Source: Candidatus Borkfalkia ceftriaxoniphila (GTDB taxonomy: Bacteria; Bacillota; Clostridia; Christensenellales; Borkfalkiaceae). From it: DNA of 64,000 nt. Location: assembly GCF_004134775.1 (NCBI RefSeq), contig NZ_SDOZ01000002.1:1586005-1650004 (forward strand), in the 5' to 3' direction. A model generated the notes under the pieces. It was given only the letters and a program-made list of their open reading frames with translations, did not search any database and was not told the DNA's origin. Each line of letters opens with the position of its first letter. Positions within the stretch are counted from its first letter, which is position 1. Shown here piece by piece: positions 19,027-29,100 of this stretch. Both the position numbers and the translations under genes were made by a program.

Positions 19027-20298
19027 ATGGTAAATTTTCTGAGTTTTGCGCAGTTTTTTTCCTCCTGGTACGCGATCGTCGTCTATCTGATCGTGTTGCT
19101 GGCCCTGATCGGACTTTTGATCGCGTTTCTCATGGTCGGGGAATCCAAAGCCCCGAAGATCGTGCAGGCCGACGGCGAACTTCCCCAACAAACCAAAACA
19201 GAACCGAAAAGGACCAACCGCAGGCGGTTCGACGGGTTGTGCCGAATCGACGAGGAAAAGGCGCGCTATGCGGGCGGGGAGTTCAACGGGCGCATCGGCT
19301 TGAAAGAGTTCTGCGAAACGTTCCGCGACTATGCCGCGGGGAAACTGAGATTGTATTACGAGATAGAGGATATCCGCCGCTTTATCGCTGGCATGGCGGT
19401 ATCGCATATCCTGATATTGCAGGGAATGTCGGGCACGGGCAAAACGTCGCTTGCGTTCGCGTTCGGCGAGTTTCTGGGGAACACCTCGACGGTCATCCCC
19501 GTACAGCCCATGTGGAAAGAAAGGACGGACCTGATAGGCTATTACAACGAATTCACCAAGCGATTCAACGAAACGGACTTGCTGAAAAAGATATACGAGG
19601 CGAATTACAGCGAGCAGATCTATATCACGGTGCTGGACGAAATGAACATCGCGCGCGTGGAATATTATTTTGCGGAGTTTTTGTCGCTGTTGGAACTGCC
19701 GAATGCGGAAGAACGGCTGTTGACGGTGGTGAGCGACGAGTGGAAGAACGACCCGAAACAACTGAAAGACGGCCACGTGCGGCTGCCTGAAAACATGTGG
19801 TTCATCGGTACGGCGAACAACGACGATTCGACGTTCGCGATCTCGGATAAAGTATACGACAGGGCGATGGTGCTGGATCTGGATAAAAAGGCGGAGGCGT
19901 TTTCGGCGGAACGGTTTGAAAGCGTGAAGATCACGGCAAAGCGATTTAAGGAACTTGTGAAAGAGGCGCAGGAAGAATACGGACTGACGGAGCGGAACCG
20001 CCGCCGCTTGCGGCAACTGGACGATTTCATGACGGAGCATTTCCGCGTGACGTTCGGAAACCGGATCCGCTATCAGATAGAGAGATACGTTCCCGCGTAC
20101 GTGGCGTGCGGGGGAGAAGAATTAAGCGCGCTGGACGATATCCTGGCGAAGAAAGTGATGCGCAAACTGGGCATGCAGAATCCCGTATATCTTCGCAACA
20201 ACGCGGAAAACCTGTGCAGATACATGGACGAACTTTTCGGGGAAGAAAACTTATCGCAATGTAAAGAGATCGTGCGCCGTTTGGGCAGGAGCGCGTAA
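19027..20298 (+). CDS. Membrane-anchored McrB-like AAA ATPase, copy 1
   Basis: 423 aa. One N-terminal TM helix (about residues 14-38), then a cytoplasmic AAA domain: Walker A GMSGTGKTS near residue 132, Walker B plus the McrB-type signature VLDEMNIARVEYYF near 203, and a sensor-1 GTANND stretch. McrB-family motors form rings and are usually soluble GTPases paired with McrC; here the family is recognised from DEMNIAR, and the membrane anchor is unusual. From about 19190 to the stop it is a near-exact DNA duplicate of the gene at 22067. It sits between the GH3-like/pseudo-AAA protein and a DUF2357-like protein, both plausible ring partners. Confidence 0.8.
   Translation: MVNFLSFAQFFSSWYAIVVYLIVLLALIGLLIAFLMVGESKAPKIVQADGELPQQTKTEPKRTNRRRFDGLCRIDEEKARYAGGEFNGRIGLKEFCETFRDYAAGKLRLYYEIEDIRRFIAGMAVSHILILQGMSGTGKTSLAFAFGEFLGNTSTVIPVQPMWKERTDLIGYYNEFTKRFNETDLLKKIYEANYSEQIYITVLDEMNIARVEYYFAEFLSLLELPNAEERLLTVVSDEWKNDPKQLKDGHVRLPENMWFIGTANNDDSTFAISDKVYDRAMVLDLDKKAEAFSAERFESVKITAKRFKELVKEAQEEYGLTERNRRRLRQLDDFMTEHFRVTFGNRIRYQIERYVPAYVACGGEELSALDDILAKKVMRKLGMQNPVYLRNNAENLCRYMDELFGEENLSQCKEIVRRLGRSA
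19190..20298 (+). repeat. 1.1-kb direct repeat, copy 1 (AAA domain)
   Basis: From about 19190 to 20298 this stretch matches 22338-23446 at a constant offset of 3148 bases with scattered substitutions and no gap. The similarity stops at the TM-encoding 5' ends and at the stop codon. Confidence 0.9.
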
Positions 20299-20315
20299 AG
20301 AGAGAGGACGGCGAG

Positions 20316-22070
20316 ATGGGGCAACTGGATCGATTGTTTCGGGCGTTTACCGATTACAGAAAGAATACGAAAGAGGAGCGGGACTGCAAGAGGGCCCGCA
20401 GATCGGTTTCCCGCGCCAACGCCGACGCAGACAGGCTGCAAGTCGTACGCACGGAATGCGAAGTGGAAAACGACTGGATAGACGCCATCGAAGAGGGGCT
20501 CGTCTTTATCGGCAAAGCCATCGCGGAAGAGCGGCAGTTCATCCGTTCCAACGGCGAAGTGCAGGATATCGAAAAGGTCAAGAGCGTTTCCAGAGAATCG
20601 GTGGAACATCTCGCCCGCCACAGCAATCTGTTCACGAAAGATCGGGGCGAGGGGGAGGATATCATTCCCGACCGACTTTTTACCGTGGAACGGCTGACCG
20701 ATTACGCCGTCTACGAAAACAGGTTTTTATATATGCTGCTGTGCTATCTGCGCGATTTTATCGCCTACCGCTACGAAAAGATCGTGGCGCTTACGAGCAC
20801 GTACAGCGGCAGTCTGTCCATGCAAAAATCGGTGGAAGCGGACGACCGTAAACTGCGGTTCGAAATTTTTCTGGACGAGGAGAAAAGAAACGACGCGTAC
20901 CTTGCCGCGAATCATTCCGCAAAAGAGCAGGTCGACCGTATCGACGGGCTGTTGAAGACCGTTTTGCTGTATCTTTCGCTGCCTTTGATGGAATTCGTGG
21001 CGAAAGCGCCTATGCTCAAACCGCCGATCACCGAAACGAACGTCTTGAAAATGAACAAAAACTTCAAGGGCGCGATGCGGCTGTATTATTTTATTACTTC
21101 CTATGAAAAGGACGGTTTCACCGTAAAAAAGGACGAAGTATCCCTGCACCCGTTCGAACGAGGGCTTGCGGACGAATTTGCCGAAATTGCCGAACTCAGT
21201 TCGTTTTTGACGTACGAACACGGTTTGAAACTGGAAGAATACCTGCAAAAAAATTACGACGAGCAGGAAGAGGCGAAAAAGCGCGAGGATCAAGAGCGTG
21301 AGCGCAGGCAACTTGAAAGCCTGAAACGGCGGATAGAAGAATCGGGCAAGGGCGAAAAAGAATACATGCTGCTCATGGAAAAGCGGCTCCGCGCGCTCGA
21401 AAACGACAAATTGCAGTTGATCGCCGCCCGCGCGGAGATCGAAACCCTGCACGATAAAATCGGGCTTCTGCATCAAAATATCGAAGAAGTTTCCGCGCTC
21501 GCGGAAACGCGGAAGAAGCGCAACGAAGAACTGCTTATCTCCCATCAGACGGAGATCCGCGCGCTGACAAAAGAGTGGGAAGACCGCCTTTGTACCGCCG
21601 AAGAGGAGCGCGAAGCGGAAAAAACCCGCCTGCTTATTGCGCATGAAAGCGCGCTCCGGGAACAGAAAGAGTCTGCCGACAAAATTTTGCGGCAGACTGC
21701 GGAAACCTACGAAGAGGCGGCAAAGGCGGAAAAACAGCGGACGGAAGAACGCGCCGCCGCTTTACTGGAACAGATCGGCAATTCGAAGGACGCGCTGGAA
21801 AAAGAGAGAGAAGAGCGCGCGCGCCTGCACGCGCAGGCGGAACTTCTGGAACGGGAAAAGACGCTTTCGGAGGCGCGGCTCAACGCGTTGAAAAAGGAAT
21901 GCGGGCGCTTTTCCGAGTCGGATAGTTTTACTTCCCGCGAACAGTTCGCCGAACTCGAACGGCAGTATAAAGTTTTCAAAACCTTTTTTAAGGAAGAATG
22001 GAAAAAGACCAAAAAGCAGATCCGCGCGGAACTTTTGCATTCTTCGGCGGAAAAGAAAGACGGCGAATGA
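20316..22070 (+). CDS. DUF2357-like coiled-coil protein (McrB partner)
   Basis: 584 aa, soluble. Residues about 30-290 resemble the DUF2357 domain found in proteins encoded beside McrB-like ATPases: FTVERLTDYAVYENRFLYML and RTECEVENDWIDAIEEGL are the recognisable stretches. In many relatives this domain is followed by a PD-(D/E)XK nuclease; here the C-terminal half (about 300-560) is instead a long, highly charged Glu/Lys/Arg coiled coil (EQEEAKKREDQERERRQLES and on), and no nuclease motif is seen. It lies between the two AAA copies and overlaps the second by 4 bases. Probable role: adaptor or lever coupling the AAA rings to something else. The family call is tentative. Confidence 0.55.
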   Translation: MGQLDRLFRAFTDYRKNTKEERDCKRARRSVSRANADADRLQVVRTECEVENDWIDAIEEGLVFIGKAIAEERQFIRSNGEVQDIEKVKSVSRESVEHLARHSNLFTKDRGEGEDIIPDRLFTVERLTDYAVYENRFLYMLLCYLRDFIAYRYEKIVALTSTYSGSLSMQKSVEADDRKLRFEIFLDEEKRNDAYLAANHSAKEQVDRIDGLLKTVLLYLSLPLMEFVAKAPMLKPPITETNVLKMNKNFKGAMRLYYFITSYEKDGFTVKKDEVSLHPFERGLADEFAEIAELSSFLTYEHGLKLEEYLQKNYDEQEEAKKREDQERERRQLESLKRRIEESGKGEKEYMLLMEKRLRALENDKLQLIAARAEIETLHDKIGLLHQNIEEVSALAETRKKRNEELLISHQTEIRALTKEWEDRLCTAEEEREAEKTRLLIAHESALREQKESADKILRQTAETYEEAAKAEKQRTEERAAALLEQIGNSKDALEKEREERARLHAQAELLEREKTLSEARLNALKKECGRFSESDSFTSREQFAELERQYKVFKTFFKEEWKKTKKQIRAELLHSSAEKKDGE

Positions 22071-23446
22071 ATATGAAAAATCTGAAACTACCGAAACTCA
22101 AAAAGAAATATTTTGCCGTATTGATCGCCATCGCCGCGGTCGTCGTGCTGATGGGAATTTCCATGGGGCTTTATTTCAGTTCTTCCGCCGCGCCCGAAAC
22201 GTCGGAGGGGGGCGCGATCGCCGTTGTCGCATTGCTGATCCTGGTGCCGATCTTGCTGGGGGGCTTGCTCGCTGTCTTGTATCTGAACCGCAAGGAGGAG
22301 CCAGAACCCCTGCAAATCGTTGCCGAAACGGTAGAACAAACCAAAACGGAAGTGAAAAAAACCAACCGCAGGCGTTTTGACGGGTTGTGCCGCATCGACG
22401 AGGAAAAGACGCGCTATGCGGGCGGGGAGTTCAACGGGCGCATCGGCTTGAAAGAGTTCTGCGAAACGTTCCGCGACTATGCCGCTGGGAAACTGAGATT
22501 GTATTACGAGATAGAGGATATCCGCCGCTTTATCGCTGGCATGGCGGTATCGCATATCCTGATATTGCAGGGAATGTCGGGCACGGGCAAAACGTCGCTT
22601 GCGTTCGCGTTCGGCGAGTTTCTGGGGAACACCTCGACGGTCATCCCCGTACAGCCCATGTGGAAAGAAAGGACGGACCTGATAGGCTATTACAACGAAT
22701 TCACCAAGCGATTCAACGAAACGGACTTGCTGAAAAAGATATACGAGGCGAATTACAGCGAGCAGATCTATATCACGGTGTTGGACGAAATGAATATCGC
22801 GCGCGTGGAATACTATTTTGCGGAGTTTTTGTCGCTGTTGGAACTGCCGAACGCGGAAGAACGGCTGTTGACGGTGGTGAGCGACGAGTGGAAGAACGAC
22901 CCGAAACAACTGAAAGACGGTCACGTGCGGCTGCCTGAAAACATGTGGTTCATCGGTACGGCGAACAACGACGATTCGACGTTCGCGATCTCGGATAAAG
23001 TATACGACAGGGCGATGGTGTTGGATCTGGATAAAAAGGCGCAGGCGTTTTCCGCGGAACGGCCCGAAGGCGTGAAGATCACGGCAAAGCGATTTAAGGA
23101 ACTTGTGAAAGAGGCGCAGGAAGAATACGGGCTGACGGAGCGGAACCGCCGCCGCTTGCGGCAACTGGACGATTTCATGACGGAGCATTTCCGCGTGACG
23201 TTCGGAAACCGGATCCGCTACCAGATAGAGAGATACGTTCCCGCGTACGTGGCGTGCGGGGGAGAAGAATTAAACGCGCTGGACGATATCCTGGCGAAGA
23301 AAGTGATGCGCAAACTGGGCATGCAGAATCCCGTATATCTTCGCAACAACGCGGAAAACCTGTGCAGATACATGGACGAACTGTTCGGGGAAGAAAACTT
23401 ATCGCAATGTAAAGAGATAGTGCGCCGTTTGGGCAGAAGCGCGTAA
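22067..23446 (+). CDS. Membrane-anchored McrB-like AAA ATPase, copy 2
   Basis: 459 aa from ATG 22067, which overlaps the upstream stop (ATGA), implying translational coupling; a longer frame to 21998 is rejected. The N-terminus is unlike copy 1: two TM helices (about residues 14-36 and 46-70) and a basic KLPKLKKKY start, so the AAA domain stays in the cytoplasm. Walker A GMSGTGKTS is near residue 168 and VLDEMNIAR near 240. The AAA part differs from copy 1 at only a few residues (for example RPEG for RFES). Two motors with the same ATPase and different membrane parts could form mixed rings. Confidence 0.8.
   Translation: MNMKNLKLPKLKKKYFAVLIAIAAVVVLMGISMGLYFSSSAAPETSEGGAIAVVALLILVPILLGGLLAVLYLNRKEEPEPLQIVAETVEQTKTEVKKTNRRRFDGLCRIDEEKTRYAGGEFNGRIGLKEFCETFRDYAAGKLRLYYEIEDIRRFIAGMAVSHILILQGMSGTGKTSLAFAFGEFLGNTSTVIPVQPMWKERTDLIGYYNEFTKRFNETDLLKKIYEANYSEQIYITVLDEMNIARVEYYFAEFLSLLELPNAEERLLTVVSDEWKNDPKQLKDGHVRLPENMWFIGTANNDDSTFAISDKVYDRAMVLDLDKKAQAFSAERPEGVKITAKRFKELVKEAQEEYGLTERNRRRLRQLDDFMTEHFRVTFGNRIRYQIERYVPAYVACGGEELNALDDILAKKVMRKLGMQNPVYLRNNAENLCRYMDELFGEENLSQCKEIVRRLGRSA
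22338..23446 (+). repeat. 1.1-kb direct repeat, copy 2 (AAA domain)
   Basis: Second copy of the repeat described at 19190-20298, same orientation. Recombination between the copies would delete the DUF2357-like gene and fuse the two ATPase genes. Confidence 0.9.
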
Positions 23447-23461
23447 ACAAGGAGGCCGCCT

Positions 23462-26083
23462 GTGACGAAAAGAACGAAATATATATATATCCTCGGTTCG
23501 ATCGCGATTGGCGTGATCCTGGCCGCGATCGTTCTGCTGGCGCTGTTCGCGGGCGGGGGGACGGGTTCGAAAAAACCTTCGCTCGTGATCATGTCCGGTT
23601 CGCAGGAATTCGTCTACGACGGTACGGCGCACACCGACGACCATTGGGAACTCGTGAGCGGCGAATTGTCCGACGGACAGCGCATTCTCGTCGATATGAC
23701 GGGCAGCCGCACGGACGCGGGCACGGGCAAGAATACCTTTTCCGCAAAAGTCGTCGACGGGAACGGATCGGACGTTTCGTCCGATTACTCGATCGAATAC
23801 CTGTTCGGCACGCTCACCGTCAAGCCGATCGGCATTACCGTATCCACGCTCTCGGGCACGAAAGTGTACGACGGCACGGCGCTCGCCTGTCCCGAATATA
23901 AAATAACTTCCAAAACGGGGCTGTTGGCGGGGCATAAATTTACGCGCGTCGAAATGCCAGCGGAAAGGGTAGACGTCGGCGTGAGCGAAAATTATATTTC
24001 CGAGATCGTCGTATCCGACGGGACGAGAGATGTGACTTCCAACTATACATTCGCATATCATTACGGCGAACTGACGATTACGCCGCGCAATCTCACCATC
24101 CGTTCCGGCAGCGCGGAAAAAGCGTACGACGGACTGCCCCTCATTTGCGACGAGTGGGAACTCGTTTCCCTCACGCAGCCCGTCGGCGGGCACAAACTTT
24201 CGGTCAGCGTTTCGGGCGAGCGGCAGGCGGTCGGGGAAAGCGCCAATACCATTGCCGAAGTCGTCGTGTACGACGGCGCAAAAGACGTTACGAATAACTA
24301 TGCGGTCACAAAACAGGAGGGCGTATTGGTCGTAACGGACGATACGCCCGCTGTGCCCGGCGGCGACGGCGAAAAACTGGATACGGACGGCAAGATCGAC
24401 GGCGGCGACCCGAATCAGGATAACGACAAGGCGGCCCTTCGCGTTCTGTCCGATATGGGCGGGCAAATATATCTTCGATTGATGAGTTTCGGGGATTACA
24501 ACGGCAACCGATGGAGTGAAGCGGAAGAATATTCCAAACTTTTAGACGGCAAATACAGTTTCAATTATCTGACGGGCGTCGCGCTGAAAGCGAGCGGTTT
24601 CGAAAGCGGACGCATGCGCGTCGATACCATGGGCGGGGATTATCTATTGCCGTATTATATGGAAGCCGCGCCCCTAAATTATGCGATACAGACGAGCGAC
24701 GTGGCGTATCGGGGCAATGTGGACGGTATCTACGAACTGTACTATTATCGTTACGATTATATCGAGAACGGCCCGCTTGCGGCGGGGCTCGGCTCGTATG
24801 CGGGCGCGGAGAACGCGTACGCTGATTTCGTGCGCGGGCAGTATCTTTTCGTACCCGCGTCCACCAACGAATATCTGCAAACGCTCGTCAGGCGCGAAGG
24901 ATTCAGCAAAAACGACAAAGATATCGTGCAAAAAGTGGCGGATTTCGTTCGGAAAGCCGCGAAGTACAATGCGGATTACGACAAAACGCTGGACGGCGAG
25001 AGCGATATCGTCGTGAGTTTTTTAAAGGATTATCGGGAAGGCATCTGCCAGCACTACGCGAGCGCCGCAACGCTCATATACCGCGCGCTGGGCATTCCCG
25101 CGCGTTATACGATCGGATATACGGCAAATGCCGCGGCGGGGGTGTGGACGCCTGTCAGCATTTCCAACGCGCATGCCTGGACGGAGGTCTATATCGACGG
25201 CACGGGCTGGGTGCAGGTGGAAGTGACGGGCGCGGGGCCCGCTCTGGACGGCGCTGGCGGAGATTTCGAGGACGGCGGAGGCGCGGGCTCGGGAGGAAAC
25301 AACGGGATCCTGCGCATCAAGCCCGTCAACGAATATATGAAATTCGACGGGGTAAACACCCTCGTTCCGTCGGGCAAAGTGCAGGGTATCAGCGACTATC
25401 TTGCGCACGGCTACACCTACTCCGCAATCGTGACGGGATCGAGGCGGGATGCGGGCATCGGAGAGAGTACCATCGTTTCGTTCCGTCTTTTCAACTCTTC
25501 GGGAAAAGACGTGACAGACCTCTTTACCGTCATCTGCGAAAAGGGGAAATTACAGGTATATCTCGTGGAGATTTCCGTTTCCACGGAGGGCGGCTCCAAA
25601 CTGTACGACGGGACGCCCCTTGAAAACCCTGCGTGGGATCTGCGCGGCGAACTCTTATTCGGGCATGCCGCTTCCGTCAAAACGGTCGGCAGCCGCACCG
25701 ACGTCGGGCGCAGCCTGAACGAAACGGAGGTTCGCATCACCGACGAAAACGGTAAGGACGTGACGCAGTTCTATAAGATCAACGCCGATTACGGCGTTCT
25801 GGAAGTGACGCCGCGCAGCATCGTCGTGTCTGCGGGCAGCGCGGAAAAGGCGTACGACGGCGCTCCGTTGACCAATCGTTCTTACTATATCCAATCGGAA
25901 TACGATACCGCGCTCGCGCATGGGCATAGAGCGGCTGTCACCGTGACAGGATCGCAGACGAATGTGGGAAGGTGTGACAACGTCGTCAGTTCCATCGTCA
26001 TTTTCGATGAAAACGGGAACGACGTGACGGGCAATTATTCGATCGGATTCCGCACGGGTACGCTGATCGTGCACCCCGCGTAA
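23462..26083 (+). CDS. Surface transglutaminase-like protein with YDG/MBG repeats
   Basis: 873 aa, GTG start at 23462 behind AAGGAGG. An N-terminal anchor (about 8-30) is followed by three YDG-type Ig-like repeats (about 40-290; FVYDGTAH, KVYDGTAL, KAYDGLPL), a transglutaminase-like core (about 330-600), and three more repeats, the first degenerate. Core motifs: catalytic Cys in GICQHYASAATLIYRALG, His in NAHAWTEVYIDG, and Glu in WVQVEVTG where most have Asp. The fold either cross-links Gln and Lys side chains or acts as a protease/amidase; on an extracellular repeat protein a surface cross-linking role is plausible. Glycine-rich linkers border the core. The next gene is a longer paralogue. 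Confidence 0.8.
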   Translation: MTKRTKYIYILGSIAIGVILAAIVLLALFAGGGTGSKKPSLVIMSGSQEFVYDGTAHTDDHWELVSGELSDGQRILVDMTGSRTDAGTGKNTFSAKVVDGNGSDVSSDYSIEYLFGTLTVKPIGITVSTLSGTKVYDGTALACPEYKITSKTGLLAGHKFTRVEMPAERVDVGVSENYISEIVVSDGTRDVTSNYTFAYHYGELTITPRNLTIRSGSAEKAYDGLPLICDEWELVSLTQPVGGHKLSVSVSGERQAVGESANTIAEVVVYDGAKDVTNNYAVTKQEGVLVVTDDTPAVPGGDGEKLDTDGKIDGGDPNQDNDKAALRVLSDMGGQIYLRLMSFGDYNGNRWSEAEEYSKLLDGKYSFNYLTGVALKASGFESGRMRVDTMGGDYLLPYYMEAAPLNYAIQTSDVAYRGNVDGIYELYYYRYDYIENGPLAAGLGSYAGAENAYADFVRGQYLFVPASTNEYLQTLVRREGFSKNDKDIVQKVADFVRKAAKYNADYDKTLDGESDIVVSFLKDYREGICQHYASAATLIYRALGIPARYTIGYTANAAAGVWTPVSISNAHAWTEVYIDGTGWVQVEVTGAGPALDGAGGDFEDGGGAGSGGNNGILRIKPVNEYMKFDGVNTLVPSGKVQGISDYLAHGYTYSAIVTGSRRDAGIGESTIVSFRLFNSSGKDVTDLFTVICEKGKLQVYLVEISVSTEGGSKLYDGTPLENPAWDLRGELLFGHAASVKTVGSRTDVGRSLNETEVRITDENGKDVTQFYKINADYGVLEVTPRSIVVSAGSAEKAYDGAPLTNRSYYIQSEYDTALAHGHRAAVTVTGSQTNVGRCDNVVSSIVIFDENGNDVTGNYSIGFRTGTLIVHPA

Positions 26084-26101
26084 AAAAACAAGGAGGAATA
26101 T

Positions 26102-29100
26102 ATGCTTTACGACGATTACCGACGCAAAGTCGTTAAACTTGCGAACGTGCTTGATTTCATCAAGCGCTTCCGCGTGCCGATCATTGCCGTTTTAGCATTG
26201 ATCCTCACTGTGATCACCGTGCTCGTTTCCATTCAGGGGATCGTGTACGAAGTAGCCGCATGCCCTGCAACGATCGCTTACGGGGAAGAACTCGGTTATC
26301 GGGCGGACGCTGTGTTCGGCGGCGTCAAGTACGAATTCAGCGCCGAAGGCTCGGACGAGTGGTCGCAGGATATGGCGCTGCGCGCGGGAGATTACCGCGT
26401 GCGTGCGGTCGCAAAGGGACCGTTCGGCACAAAACGCTACGGAACTGCGCACGGATTTACCGTCGCGCCCAAAGAAGCGGAAGTTTCCGTTTCTCAGAAA
26501 AAAGTCGGATACGGCGAAGTTCCCTCTGTTTTTGCGCCGCTCGCGTACGAGGACGAGATCCATTGCGCGCGCTTTGTGTACGGCGACCCGTCTAAACCCG
26601 ATTCCACTGTGACCGCCGACGTTTCTTCCATTACGGTCACGAGCGCGGACGGTACGGACGTGACGGATTGCTACGTCTTTCATGCTCTGACTTCGACGAT
26701 CGGTTTCATTCCGCGCGATATCACCGTGACGGTGCAAAATGCCGACAAAATTTACGACGGGAGCGAACTGACCTTCGACGGCTACGAACTGAGCCGATCG
26801 ACGCCGCTCGCCGAGGGCGATAAGATCGTCGCTACCTTCCGCGCGGGCCGTACGGACGAGGGCGAGAGCGAAAATATTCCCGAGATCAGGATCGTAAAAG
26901 AGGCGGAAGGTCTGGACGTCACGGGAAATTATAATATCGACCTCGTACCCGGGAAACTGACGGTGCAGGCGCGTCCGCTGTACGTAACGACTTACGGCGC
27001 CGAAAAGGTGTACGACGGCACGCCCCTGTCCTGCGACGGTTTTGAAATTCAGGAACCCAAAGAAGATTCGGGGCTTTTATCGGGGCACTCTATATCCGTT
27101 TCGGAACTCTGCGAAGTCACCGATGCGAAAACGGCTGACAATTACCTCGGCTTTCTCGTGCGCGACGACGCGGGAAAAGACGTTTCCGAAAATTATCAAA
27201 TCTTTTACGAATGCGGGCAACTCACCGTCCAGCCGCGCCCGCTCTCCGTTTCGACGGGCAGCGGCATCTGGATGTACGACGGGGCGGCGCATCGGAATCC
27301 CGCGTATACCGTTTGCGACGGCGAAAACGAGCAAAGCGGTCTGCTTGCGGGGCACAGCCATGCTTTGGGCGTACCCGACGAGATCGTAGAAGCGGGGACG
27401 AAAGAGAACGCGACGAGCATTTGTATCTTTGACGAAACGGGAAAAGACGTCACGGGCAATTACGCCGTTGCTTACCGTAAGGGCACACTGACGGTGACGC
27501 GGCGTCCCGTCGTCATCGAAACCGCGGGAAATTCCTGGGTGTACGACGGCAAATTACATACGGACTTCGCGCATTTTCTGTCCGATCTGAGCGCATACGC
27601 GCTTGCGGACGGGGATGAAACGCGCGTCGAATGGGGCGCGGGACTGAGCGATTGCGGTTCGGCCGATAACGCGCTCGACGTGCGCGTCTTTGCCAAAGAC
27701 GGGCGGGAAGTGACCGAAAGTTACGATATATCTTACGTGACGGGCACGCTGACGGTGACGCCCCGTCCCATAGAGGTCACGGCGGGCAGCGATGAAAAAA
27801 TATACGACGGCACGCCGCTTACGACAGACAAATTTACCGCGCGCAGCGAATACGGCGCCGCAATCGTAGAAAATCAGACGGGCGTAGCCGTGAACGAGGG
27901 CGCGCAGACGGACGCGGGAACGGGCACGAACCGCGTCAAAGAATTTACCGTTACCGACGGAAACCGCGACGTGACGTTCAATTACCTGATATCCTTTGCG
28001 GAGGGCGCGCTGACGGTGAAACCCCGTCCCGTTACGGTCACGGCGGGCAGCGCGGAAAAAATTTACGACGGCAAGCCCCTCGTCGTGGAAGAGTGCGAAG
28101 TTACGTGCGAATACGGAGCGGCGCTCGTGTTGAATCACCGCGGCGTTGCGCATTACCGCGGCTCACAGACGGACGCGGGTCTCGGTATCAACCGCATAGA
28201 TCAGTATCAAGTGTTCGACGGCGAGCGCGACGTCACGTTCAATTATAAGATCAGACTTTTGAACGGAACTCTGACTGTCAAGCGCCGTCCGATCGAGATC
28301 GCGTCGGGCAGCCATACGTTCGTATATGACGGCGCGCCGCACAGCAACGGGGAACATTCCCTATCCAAGGACAGCGAGTATCCGCTCGTGGAAGGGCACG
28401 TTTCGACTGCGGTCTGGGCGAACGAGATCACCGACGTGGGGGAAACGGAGAACTCCGTACTCGTCGCAATATACGACGGCGGCAGGGAGGTGACCTTCAA
28501 CTATCTGATCTCTTACATATGGGGCACGCTGGAAGTGACGCCCCGCCCGATCACGGTCAAGGTGCAGGATAACGAAAAGGTGTACGACGGCCGTCCGCTC
28601 AGCACGTTCGGCATAACCGTGACTTCTTCCTGTGAACCGCCGATCGTCGAGGGACACACGCCCATGTATTTGACGGAGGGCTCACAGACGGACGTGGGCA
28701 CGGGCGTGGGCTTTGTTTCGGAGTTCGCGATCTTCGACGGGAACGGCAGGGACGTGACTTTTGATTACGAAGTCACTTTCCTGACGGGCGTTCTGATCAT
28801 TACGCCCCGCCCCGTCCTCATCACAGCGGCGAGCCTGCGCGATTATTACAACGGCAGACCGCAGTCCAACCGTTATGCGACTGCGGAAGAAGTTTCTTAC
28901 GATCCGGAGCGCGGTATGCTGAATTGGCACGCGCTGTATGCGGACACGCTCGGCAGCCGAACGGATGTAGGCACGCAAGCCAATACGGTCGTCGAGGACC
29001 GCGTCCGTATCCTGGAAGACGGGCGGAACGTTACCTTTAATTATGCGTTGGAGTTTGCCGACGGCGTTATCGAAGTGATCGCGCGTCCCATCATAATCAC

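Noticed and set aside
22088..23188. Minus-strand ORF repeated at 18685-20040
   Set aside because: Both copies are antisense to the duplicated AAA gene; their similarity only reflects the repeat.
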